Assembly (NCBI GenBank): GCA_934047225.1
Contig: OW203988.1
Coordinates: 6,544,229 to 6,608,228, forward strand
DNA from: Ypsolopha sequella
Lineage: Eukaryota > Arthropoda > Insecta > Lepidoptera > Ypsolophidae
Length of the DNA: 64,000 bases
Direction of reading: 5' to 3'
Shown: in pieces, positions 43,704-55,010 of the stretch
Layout: every line of letters starts with the position of its first letter
Position numbering within the stretch: position 1 is the stretch's first letter
Position numbers and translations under genes: made by a program
The notes under the pieces: generated by a model
Seen by the model: the letters and a program-made list of their open reading frames with translations, nothing else
Databases searched by the model: none
Told to the model about the DNA's origin: nothing

Positions 43704-44056
43704 CAAAACCGAACAGAAAGTCGATTATTTTGCCCTAGGGCTTTATTATTATTTATTTTTTTATTTATTTACAATGGTTGGCTAACCTGCAACCTTTCCT
43801 GTGTACCATAAATTTTATACTTTTTTATCCACTGTTTAACGGCTCTGGATACAGTCCTTTTGAGCCAATCATAATTTAAAGTTCACAAGATTATATTTGT
43901 TTTATTTCCTCACACTATGCATTGAAAAACGTAGTATGATACACGGGCGTAAGAGCAATAAATTACTTGGTTACGTTTAAAACACTCGCTACGCTCGTGT
44001 TTTAAATCGTCCTCGTAGTTTATTCCTTTTCGCCCTTGTAGCATAAACTACTATTA
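43704..44056 (+). repeat. Dispersed repeat R, copy 2
   Basis: Starts CAAAACCGAACAGAAAGTCG and follows the other R copies to GTAGCATAAACTACTATT; it lacks the first 40 bp seen in copies 1 and 3. Confidence 0.8.
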
Positions 44057-44465
44057 AAATAAAACCTGCCAAAAACATAATTCATTGTAGGTATTCAATC
44101 AAGTCGTAATTATACTTTTATAGGTATATTTTCATAGAGAACCCTATAAATGTATGTAGGTGGGTGTTTAATAGAGATGTTATTATTATCTGATGATGAT
44201 GATGCTGATTCATCATCTCGCTTCATTCTACAACAGTTTATACCTTATTAGGTGTTCACTTCGGTACACGGTGGGGGCAGAGAGCGCACTTTGTTAAACT
44301 AATAAGATAATCAACTATAAAATTTGCTTTATGTAGATTATATTTATTTACTTAAGTTCTTATTTTAGTACTAAATAAAATAAATAAATAAAAATATGTT
44401 TATTTGCAACCAAAAAGATATACAAAAATATTTTATGCACTATTACAATTTGTTGTTTGACAAAT

Positions 44466-44870
44466 GTATGTATGTAAATTCTTTATTGCACAAAATAAGT
44501 TTACAATGCACAAAGGCGAACTTAATGCTAATTAGCATTCTCTACCAGATAACCTTTGGTGATGTGTCTTTTATAAAACTCAAATCATTAGTATTCCCGA
44601 TTAATCCGATACAATCCCGTATTTACGATAGCAAATTTATAAAATTTTAAAAAGTAACAGAAGAGACAAAATAAAACAAATTGAGTAATGTATGACGTGT
44701 GGGTGATAATTGTATATAGAATGTTATTAGAGTGTGTGTGTTTTGGTATTATGTCTGCGTGAAAGGGTGAGTGAAATGGAGTGTGTTTTATGAAGGTGTA
44801 TGTCTGAGTTTTGAAATACTTGATACTGCCATACCGGTACATGTATGTTAGAATTTATGTATTAATTTTA
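44466..44870 (-). repeat. CR1/Jockey-like LINE 3' UTR fragment
   Basis: On the minus strand it ends TTTTGTGCAATAAAGAATTT followed by ACATACATAC. GT-rich simple sequence (44690-44780) resembles the 3' UTR of the LINE at 3881-4888. No coding part. Confidence 0.5.
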
Positions 44871-45605
44871 AGGATATCCTCGGTTTGTTCGTAATCTAAG
44901 GCGGAGTACTAAAATAAAGGGTAAGTACTAAAATACTATAGCAAAAATATCTGCAGAAAAAATGTATCTTGGATATATATGTTTTTCAGACACAAAATAT
45001 CATAATTTCACGGTTTAAAATGAATCAGAAAAGAGACAAAATTGGGATAAGCCCCCCTTATGTTTTATTTTAGAACATTCATTAAGTTTATTACTAAAAT
45101 TATATATATATTATATTATACTAAAATTATATTACTTGTGTTTTCATAGCGAAATCCATCTGTATTGGATACCCAAAATATTATTATGAATATGCAAACA
45201 AACCATAAAATATCAATTAGAAACCAATTTTATATAAGACAATTATTTTGAAAAGATTTTTTGGGCCATTTTGAAGGCCAGGCATCATTGATTTTAAATT
45301 TTTAAATTTAACTAATATGATTCCAACCAAATGTGTCAAAAAAAGACGGTAAAAAATACCGTGTCGATGCCTACTTAGTTTAAAAAAAAAGAACAGACAT
45401 TCTAAATCGGATTTGTTGGTCGGTTGCTATGCCTGACTGCCTGACACTCGCAATTAAAGGAAATGTTATTAACTTAACCCCTTTTAATTAAATAATTTAT
45501 TAATTTAAGTTTTCAATATTTTATAGGATTATTTAGTTTTGAATTTAAGTTACTTTTTTGTTATTTAAGTTCGCTATACACAAGCTAATTAATTCTTAGT
45601 ACCTA
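44871..45605. other. No recognisable gene or repeat
   Basis: AT-rich intronic sequence. Confidence 0.45.
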
Positions 45606-45760
45606 ATGGTATCGATTCGGCATAATACGTCTTAACTTATTTGACAGAACTAACCTTATTTTAAGCGTCCTGTCTTTTTCTTTCTTTATCGAAAAGACAA
45701 GGACAGAATGCGTAAATTAAGTTTAGTCCTGTCAAATGTGCTTCACCGAATTGGTACCAT
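45606..45760. mobile_element. Hairpin MITE P, copy 3
   Basis: 155 bp, TA on both sides (45604-45605 and 45761-45762), ends ATGGTATCGATTCGGC and AATTGGTACCAT. Same internal AAAGACAAGGACAGAATGCG hairpin as the other copies. Confidence 0.75.
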
Positions 45761-46781
45761 TATCTCTAAAACAAGTGGGAAAGCACAACTCTTTTTCCGC
45801 GGGAGGGGAGGTCAAAATACACAGCTCACACACACTTCTGCGATAAAACCAAAATCAAAAACACAAAACGAGCACACAAGCAAATTTACTTGAACAGATT
45901 GTTCATGTACTTCGGCAGAGGGGAATGCGTGCGTTTTGGTCCCGTATTATATAGTCTAAGAAAACAATAGTAAAAAAAGATAGAGTCCAGATCTGGACTG
46001 TGGTCTATTGATAAAGATAAAGAGGGTTAAAAACAAAAGAAAACCCAAAAATTCCTACTACATGTCTACTTTAAAATTTACTGCACATGAATTTACTGCA
46101 TTTAGTTTACAGGAAAACTTTAGTATCCGTATTGCGATACAAAAGTTAAAATGCGGTAATGTGAGTCGGATTTGAAGTCCTTGTAACTAAAAGATTAGAT
46201 ATGGTCCGATGATTTCAGTCTAAGATTATCTTATCAACAAAACATTTTGTTGGTGATTCAATTGTCAATCAATGGGTATGACGGTATGACCAACACCTAC
46301 TGTCAGTGTTGTACAATTGGTATCACTTTCCTGCACCCGGGCGTATAATATGTTGCCGTTGCATTAAGGCGATATGTAAGAGTTTTAGCGTCCCTGTTAC
46401 TCCATATGCGAAAAAACCATCAGTGCAAGAGGAACGGATTCGTGGAAAAATAGCAAAAAGTCGGTTTTTTATTAATATAAAATGTACTAAAAATTCTATC
46501 AAAATTTCGTTTAACCAGGTCCTTGAAACCGTTAAAACCCATCTAATAAAATATAATTGCAGTCCATATGTCATTCTAAATTGTCAGACCAGGAGAATTG
46601 ATGTCGAAAAGGACCTCATTTCAATAAATATTTCTATCGAGCCGAATTTCTCCAATTGCGTTTCTGTTTTAACAGGTCCCTAGGAAAAGAATCCAAAAAT
46701 AATGTACTATTTTATCAAAATAATACATTATTTACTGAAGTAGATATGCAAGTTCTTAAAGTGTCGATTTTTTTTCGTAGC
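45761..46781. other. No recognisable gene; one 125-codon frame
   Basis: The frame 46306-46683 (MLYNWYHFPAPG start) includes a short Lys-rich segment and no family motif. A frame of 83 codons overlaps it on the other strand. It is listed as an open frame only, not called as a gene. Confidence 0.35.
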
Positions 46782-46934
46782 GCCTTAACTGTTTTTTCGC
46801 GTAAAGCCGCTTTTTCGTGAAAAACCGAATTATGGCTTACGCGGTCATACGAAATTATTCCGCTTTTTCACAAAACAGCAACAATTTCACAAAAAGCGAA
46901 ATTAAAACAATTATTCAACAAAAATAGTTAAGGC
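46782..46934. mobile_element. Short MITE
   Basis: 153 bp between GCCTTAACTGTTTTT and AAAAATAGTTAAGGC. The interior has GCTTTTTCGTGAAAAACCGA and GCTTTTTCACAAAA; CTCGGTTTTTCACGAAAAAG recurs at about 47578, so a related piece lies there. Confidence 0.5.
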
Positions 46935-47307
46935 AAGTCTTAAATGGGAGAGGAATCAATGGCTTCGTTATAAGTTGTAGAATAAGAATATCAATGGTTA
47001 TGTTGCTTATTTATAAGAAATAGTCTCTCTCATGTTTGATTTTTATGATATCATAATTTTTTGTGTGGATTTTTTTTCAATTTTTTCTGAAACTTATCTT
47101 GTTATGAAAGGGCTTTATGAGTTGATGGTAAAAATGTACTTCATCGCTACATTTCAGCCAAACGTGTTCTAAAAAACAAACATGTTAGAAAATGGCTGAA
47201 GTAATGTTTGTAAAACGTACATTAAATGACTCGTAATCTCGAAAGCACCAAAAATTATTATGATTTTACCTAAAGATACTCAGGTAGTATCTTTCTAAGG
47301 TAGTACT

Positions 47308-47488
47308 TTTTCAGCATAGACTTGCATTTGGATAATCCAGACGGTAAGTCTGCGCGCAACTGCTACGATGAGCGAAGCGAGGAAGAGCATAGATTTCCAT
47401 TTTTTCAGCATCTTTTCAGCATATGTTTGCATTTGCATAATCCAGGCGACAAGTCTGAACGCAACTGCTACGATGAGCGAAGCGAGGA
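47308..47488 (+). repeat. Direct repeat, two 76-bp units
   Basis: Units 47308-47383 and 47413-47488 start TTTTCAGCATA and end AACTGCTACGATGAGCGAAG then CGAGGA. I count about nine mismatches, all in the first 50 bp. The frame through both reads SARNCYDERSEE and SERNCYDERSED, which follows from the repetition. Confidence 0.7.
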
Positions 47489-50400
47489 TTTTAGCTTAAT
47501 AATTTTACATAATGTATTAATAAATTTTACCCCATACTTCGTATGATCGCGTAATGGGACTATATTTACGCCATAACTCGGTTTTTCACGAAAAAGCGCG
47601 CTTTGTTTGAAAAAGAAATATTCTAAACTTAACTCAATATAAGTTTATGAAAAAGACAGCTTAATAATAAACATTATGAGCTTATTATTTAAAATTTAAA
47701 TTTATTTTAAGCATGAGCTAAAGGTCAAAATGCGGGTTTACCGCGGAAGCTGCATCTTTTCGTACCGAACTCCGCAGGTTTGATTATATACCTATTGCGT
47801 CAGATGTAAGCAGACAGATCAAAGTTTGCGAATGTTATGTAATTCACATTTGAATCAAAAACTTCGTAACGATTCTCTGGCATATAATTAATATTATCAA
47901 TCACTACTAATAAGATAAACATTGAGCAATTTATGTATACCTAATGGTGCTTTGCAACTTTCGTTTCTTGAGAACCGATCAACATATTATTATCAGACAT
48001 TATGATTCGGTAATCGATATTTTAATAATATTAGAGAGAGACTTTGTAATTATTTATATTATTTTGATACCGACTTATTTAACCAAACAAAAACAATAAT
48101 ATAAGTTCAATTCCACCTAAAAAATCAAAAACAATCGCCATTCATAAATATAAACAATATACTCGAATGAATAATGATTATAAATCCTATTCCAAGCATA
48201 TATTAAAAATAAGTCAATTCAAGTCACGTAGGAAAGGAAGTTAAAAACGCAAACTAGACCGAAATGGGCAACGTTTGATATTTCCTGAGATGAATAATAA
48301 TTTAAATTAACCAATAAAATATTTTTGGGTATCAAGTCGCCACTTGACTTGAGCCACGCGGCTTGTTATTCTTTGTGACTGTATTTTGGAATCTTCCCTT
48401 CTGGCGCTATCTCTATTGTACTTAGGTTTCCTTTGTCCTTTGTTAAATAGTCTAAATCCCATGAGGACTTTTGTTTACCTATTTATTGCCGCTTCTTTGT
48501 TAGCAAATGATGGCTTCCCGTTGTCCTGATCTTTTGTATTAACCCAGAACGCTTAGTCCACCCACAAACTTGTCTTGTATCAAAGCAATCATCATCAGTG
48601 CCTCGGATTAACCGTTACCTGATTTGTTAATATAAAACCAAGTAATAACTGTTCTTTTGGTACGCTTTCTTTTGTCAATGTGAAAATAATTTATACCTTC
48701 ACAAGCAGCCTCGGTGTGCCCTTTTGATTTGGCAGCGAATTACCAAATTGCTACTTTATTTCACGGAGCAAACCGGTCGAAAGAGCAGGATTTCACATTC
48801 TGCACTTTATTTCAATCATCCATCATCATATTTTGGTAGAAAATTTAAATGCGGCAGCCTTTCACATCGGAGTTGGATTAATCATGCCTTGTCATTATCG
48901 AGCGTGACGTGTAAACAAATTTTGTTTTGGCAGTTCTATTGAAACTATCTCAGAGCATGTACCAAGAAACTATAATGATATATGTATTTACAAATTTAAT
49001 CAAATAAATAAGTCTTCAATAATAATAAACTCATGTACGATGCATGAGAATCATTGGTTACTAACGAAATGACATTGAAAGCACCAGGCAGTGACGCCTT
49101 CAAAGCGATAATGCAATCCCAAATAATCCAACTAAAACTGCAAGATAACTTGATAGGAAGGTAAGATATTGCAGACAGGCATTTTCTTGGAGATAATGAT
49201 AATATCAATAAGACTTTCTGTCATAATGTCAGGCATATGCTAAAATAATGTTACGGAAATGCAAACTTAGAAAAAATCTGGTAGGAAATTTTTGAAGAAC
49301 CCAAAAATGACAAAGGTTGGAACTCTCAATATTAAACAGACCCTGAGACAGTTTGTTAGAAACTCAGACGTGGCGAATGGCGATTCATCACTAAGTCAGC
49401 AATCACCTGTGACCGCACAACATTTCATTGTCAAGTTCTTTCGTAACATAAAGTGAGTCGGTATTAATTTCTATAAGCCAATTGGATCTTCTTACGAAAC
49501 AAATTGGAACAAAGAGCCGCTGACCGACTTGATTAGTCACCTTTTTGCGACAAGAGCAGGCAAGCAATGAATAATTGGGTAAAGGGATCATCGAGCGATG
49601 ACTAACTCCAAAAACGATATCTGTTATTTATTTTTGTAATTCCAGCAATTTTTGTTGTAGGTGGTCTGTAGACGATAAAGCAAAAAGTTCAACAAGGAGA
49701 AAATCTAATATCCCAAATGATAGCAAAAGAAATTACGTAATGAATGAGCAGATTTGTTTGAAAGCACTGATAGGTCCAGGTGTTAAGTCCAGTTAGGCAG
49801 GGAAACGAGAAATCTCCTCGATAAACGTTTACGCTTTGTCCGGGCAATAAAAGAGAAAAGCGCACTGTTAATGGTTAAATCCAAAGTTAATCAATTAGTG
49901 ATGATATTAAATGGTTCTTAAACTTAATGAGCTCGCTGTTCGTATTGTCTTTACTTTGGTTTTACATTCAGGAAACCTTTTGTATCAATTGAGGATTTAA
50001 TATTGTGCCAAATATATTGTTTTTACTTTCCAAGCAAATCTAGCGGAAAGCAAGTTTTCAATATCGCGTTATTATACTTTTAAGGTTTCTTTGCCACTTT
50101 GTTTCTTGAATATGTTTGTCTGTATTTTTTATTAAATTACCGATTTGGGATCAATTAAATTATTCAGCTGACAGTGTCTTTCTAGTATGGTTCAGTCAGT
50201 TTATTAATAAACTAAACACCGTTCACGCTGATCATCGATTAAACCCTCATATCGCTCAACGCTTGCGCCAATTTGAGTTTGTAACTCAATAAAACTTATT
50301 ACTTTGTTTCCCTCCATTTGTTGAATATTGACTGTAACGAAGTAAGTAGATAATAAAAGGGCAAAATAACCCGTCATCGGAGTGGCGTCACCACCGTATC

Positions 50401-53228
50401 TGGCGCCAGGCAGTTGTCCATTTTTGTCCCAATTCGGAGCCCTATTTATATTTGCTGTAGCGTGAGTAATGTTTAAGTTTGTCACCGGTAATACTGCAGT
50501 GCTATAGCAGCGAAAATGTACAATTAGCGGCTACAGTGCCGCGCTTCATTTACTCCTTTTTTTATGGTTTCTCTTTAAATTCGATTTTTAGTGACTGTAT
50601 TTTTATTTTTCGGGTTCCATTCCTAAAAAAGGAAAACCGGAACCCTTATAAGATCACTCTCGTCTCCTTCCGTATTTGGCAGAGGTTTTTCTTGAAAACT
50701 ATGTAACGTAGGAATTATATTTGGCATAGTAGTTATTGTAAGTTCTTGATAAATCACCAAGTCAGTGATTATAAAAAAATAAAGTTTAAAATAGGGGTTA
50801 ATTTAGCCCAAAGAAAAGATTTTACTTAATATATCATGTAAGGCATCATTTGAAAATCTGTCCAATGAAAAATGCAAGTCAAGTAAATCTTAGTATCATA
50901 AAATTAGGTACTTATCAATAATAAATTCATTAATTCATCAACCTGTGTACTGGTTTGAAAATAGTTATTTTTGTACGCTATTTGTACTGCAGTTTCTAGA
51001 TGGTTTGGAAGATAAGGTAAGATTTGTGTACGGTATTAATTGCGCGGATTTTAGTGGTTCTTTGTTTGATTGTCCGGAACGAAGGGACCTAGGCAGTGTA
51101 CGGCTTTTCAGTGTCATGCTTATTTTGTAAACCCACTACTAATTACCCATGTTTTTATTGTCCTTGATGTAATCTTTTGTCACCTTTCATAATGATGAAT
51201 CTTGAACCTTTCTTATCAAAGCAAATCTGTATGGACAGTAGGGACCCTATTCTGGCGATTTACGTGGAAGTTCACGTGTGAATTACTATTTTTAAGTAAG
51301 CCCAATAAGGTAATTCGTTCACCTCTCCGTGGTACCAACCTGACCAAACTGTGTACGTGAGCGGGAATGCATCAGCGCATGCGTGGCTTCCATAATGAAA
51401 ATGGCGGGGTCTTCCGATTCAATCAGATAAATAGCTGTGAAAGATTATTTCGTAATGTTGTTCCTGTTTTTTAGTTTTATACAGTTAGTAAGTTTTTACT
51501 TTGTGGAACTGTAATTGTTTGTGACTAATTCTCTGGTTAATTATCTAAATGAAGCAATCTTTACCTCATTAAGAAAACACAAATTAGATGCTCCCATACT
51601 TTTAGATTTTTTTTATTAACAGTTTGCTTACGCTTGGTCACTACGTCTCATGGAAACTATCGGTGTCTATGAGACCAGGGGCTAACCGCGTAATTCTCAT
51701 TTGTACCAACTTCAAGCAAATGCATGCGAAATTCAACGCGTGCAAAAGAGATGGCATGTTAGGCGGGCGTCGTCGCACGCACGTCAAATTTCAATCTCAA
51801 GTTTATGTTGATGAAAATGAGAATTACGCGGTAGACCCACAGGGAAGAAGCGGGCTCGACCAGAAAGTACCTAACAAAGAAGAGTAACTAATTTCCCAAG
51901 CTGAATCCACTTGGTGGATCTCAGAACAATATGGTAGATCCATCTCTTTATCTTTAGAAAACATGACAGAGCAATGAGGTAGAGCAGAAATTCGTTGACC
52001 TATATGGTAGCGATGGCATGGCAGTGCAATCACTGCATCTGAAAGTGTATCAGAAGGGATGCATCCAAAATGAGTTGTGCGAATGCGTCGACGGTCACGG
52101 GTACACGCCATCGCAGACCGTTACTACCTCACCAACTCCCTGGTACACCTGATCCAAGGTACTATCAACTCTGAGCTTTTAGTAATAAAGACTAGCCAAG
52201 GTGCTAGTGGCAATTGGCCAGGTAGCTCAAGGTACGTAAAGAAATAGCTCAGCCATCGGCCTGCAGTCTGGACTGTACCTGTTGATTTATTGATTGATTG
52301 AATTGGATTTTGCGATTGCTATAATACTTTTTACGTTTTTATATGTGTTTATATCACTTCCTCATCCTAAGCCCAAGATTTTATTCTTGACTAGCGTAAA
52401 ACTTTTAGCATTGGTTTATTAGAAAGCTACTCAAATTATAGGACTCTTGAAATTTAATTGCAACACTTCGAATAAAGTAAACCAGTATCAGTTTTCTCAA
52501 CTAAATTATGTATCTAAGTACCCAATATATTCGTGTCATTTATAAAAATTAAAATAACAATCGGGTTTCATTGATGAACAAAGTCATTAGCGTACTTCTG
52601 TAACAATGTAAGCAAAACAAACCCCAACTCAGCACCTGTCGGCCATCTTGAGTAGTTATATTCATAAAACCACATAAAGCTGAATAATAGCTTGTCTTCC
52701 ATGTGAAATCACTTGTAATATGTTAAATGGTCAACCCTAATGACGTGGACCTGGCAGGCACGTAGCCAGGATTCGTGTTGGGGGGCAGGGGGTGAAACTT
52801 TCAGAAATACTTGTAAAACATAAAATAGTTAGAATTCGTATTTCGGAGAGGGGAGCTTTTAGAGAGAAATGATACAGAATGATACATACAGATGGTTGAC
52901 ATCACAGCAGTCATGAATAAATTCTACATCACACTAATTGAAAAATGTAGTCAATTTTGATTTGCGAAAATTGGGGGGGGGGATTAGAGGATACCCTCTC
53001 TCTGTATACGGGCCTGGGAACTGGTCTGTCCCCAAGGAACCAAGTCCTCATGATGACCAGCAGGTGCACTATCCAATTTTGTACAGATCTGGTTCAGGAT
53101 CAAGAGAACTTGTATATTTTTTCTCATGTTGGTAATGTCGATTTGTAATTTGTGTTTTTTTGTGTAGAAAACCGACCGGTTTCTGAGCAGCTGATCCTAT
53201 GTTGGGATATTACGAAGACGTTTTTAAT
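47489..53228. other. Repeat-poor intronic tract
   Basis: No transposable element recognised apart from a (TTGA)n tail near 52285-52310, which may end an old LINE (51750-52310, GC-richer, with unidentified frames on both strands), and a G9 run at 52974-52982. No exon-like segment identified. Confidence 0.45.
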
Positions 53229-53627
53229 ATTTTTCAATGCATGTGCTCGTAAAGGCCCACTTTTTATGCATTAAAACCGAACAAAAAGTCGATTATTTTG
53301 CCCTAGGGCTTTATTATTATTTTTTTTTTTTATTTGTTTACAATGGTTGGCTAACCTGCAGCCTTTCCTGTGTACCATAGACGTTATACTTTTTTTTCCA
53401 CTGTTTAACGGCTCTGGATACAGTCCTTTTGAGCCAATTATAATTTAAAGTTCACAAGATTATATTTGTTTTCATTTCCTCACACTATGCATTGAAAAAC
53501 GTAGTATGATACACGGGCGTTAAAGCAATAAATTACTCGGTTACGTTTAAAACACTCGCTACGCTCGTGTTTTAAATCGTCCTCGTAATTTATTCCTTTG
53601 CGCCCTTGTAGCATAAACTACTATTAC
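53229..53627 (+). repeat. Dispersed repeat R, copy 3
   Basis: Very close to copy 1 (16317-16714) over its full length, including TTTTTCAATGCATGTGCTCG at the start. Confidence 0.82.
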
Positions 53628-54224
53628 TTAGTTTCATATGCGGCATTACGTACCTACCTCTGTTACTTTGTGATATGAGCTTATAATAGCGGTGGACGAA
53701 TGTAGTAGTATAAAGCGTTACTTATCTTTTTGGAAAGTTAGTTGCTGTGGTTGGTTTGCATTATCATACTTATCATTTACTAAGTATAGCCGTAATTATG
53801 CGAAGTTCATTATATGAGTATAGGTATGTCCGTTCTTTTTTAACAAGTTTTTTACAAGTTTTACAATTCCAACAACAATAATTCCCTGAAATCACGCAAC
53901 CTCTCTTCTTCTTGACCTAATTTTGATGTAGTCAGTGGATTTTGCACCCTAATCCTTTGTAACAGAGACCTAATGTAACGTTACTAATTACAGATTGAAT
54001 GCATCTAATGCCGTGCGTGACCGATCGACAATGAGTTTTCAACGTAGATTTGCCATATAATGTTTTATTTGCTCAATGCCATATAATTTGCAGGCTAGTC
54101 GAGAGTTCAGATTGATCTGCGAACAGATGGATTGTCGCCGGTTACAAATATTTTATTATACCAATTACCCAATAAGCAGAGTCTGAATTTGAGAGAATTG
54201 AGATAATGAGTTTGAGCGTTTGAG

Positions 54225-54432
54225 AGAATTGGCATAGATTTAATTCGGAAACCATTTCGAGATTTAGGTTTAATAAGCCGTATTTTCGAAGTTTTGGTCT
54301 AAAAAAACCTCATGATGATGAATATTTTTACGAAAAGGCTGCAACTTCCATTTGCCCTCGTGTAACGTCACTTGAGTAATGGCTGTTTAGAAATGTGTCC
54401 TTTGCTATCAAGATAAAATTATAATAATTTGC
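54225..54432 (+). repeat. Dispersed repeat W, copy 2
   Basis: Collinear with 35085-35310; see that entry for shared phrases. Confidence 0.7.
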
Positions 54433-54724
54433 TTCAGACTAATTTGACAGCTAGACGACAAATGAGTAGACAGACAGAGACAGACTACTTTTTTTATAAG
54501 CAATCACACATCACAATCAGTATAATGTCTAAAATTCTCAAGTGACAAGGTCATTGGACAATTCTATAAAAAATCATGAAAAAGTAATGGTTAAATTATA
54601 TACCAAGATAATGAAAACTATGTCCTAAAATGGCGTATATTCTTTGAAAAAAAAAATTAAAAAAATCTTTTAAAAATGAATCTATGGGAATTGCAAAAAT
54701 GTTTTGAATGACAATGATAGATTT

Positions 54725-55010
54725 AAAAACATGGACATACGGGATCGTTGCCGCCTGAAAGAAGATGAAGTGACTAGAATAGAAAAAGGAATACTTTATT
54801 AGTTTGGGCATATAGAGAGGATAAAATTAGAGTGGCGAAACAAATGTATTGTCTCCAAGTGGAATTTAAAGGTCGATCTAATCGCCTTAAAAGGATGCAC
54901 CCGGAATATAAGAGCTCGTATGCATAGATTGATGGATGCAGAAGAAGCAAGAGGTATGTCAACACCGTACCACATAGAAATCTCTAGTCTCTGTCTACCC
55001 TACTCCTCTG
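54725..55010 (+). pseudogene. RTE-like LINE reverse-transcriptase remnant
   Basis: Reading across frames gives DIRDRCRLKEDEVTRIEKGI, then FGHIERI, then RARMHRLMDAEEARG. The order Cys/Arg-Leu-Lys-Glu-Asp...Arg-Ile-Glu...FGHxER...RLMDxxEAR is the conserved C-terminal region of lepidopteran RTE-type endonuclease/reverse-transcriptase proteins. At least one in-frame stop (after GILY) and several frameshifts show an old copy. Confidence 0.65.

Noticed and set aside
46306..46683. 125-codon open frame
   Set aside because: No family motif, Lys/Ile/Asn-rich as expected of AT-rich non-coding DNA, and an overlapping frame on the other strand.
51624..52111. Frames of 87 and 95 codons on opposite strands in a GC-richer patch
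   Set aside because: Neither resembles a known protein, and a (TTGA)n tail downstream suggests an old LINE rather than a gene.
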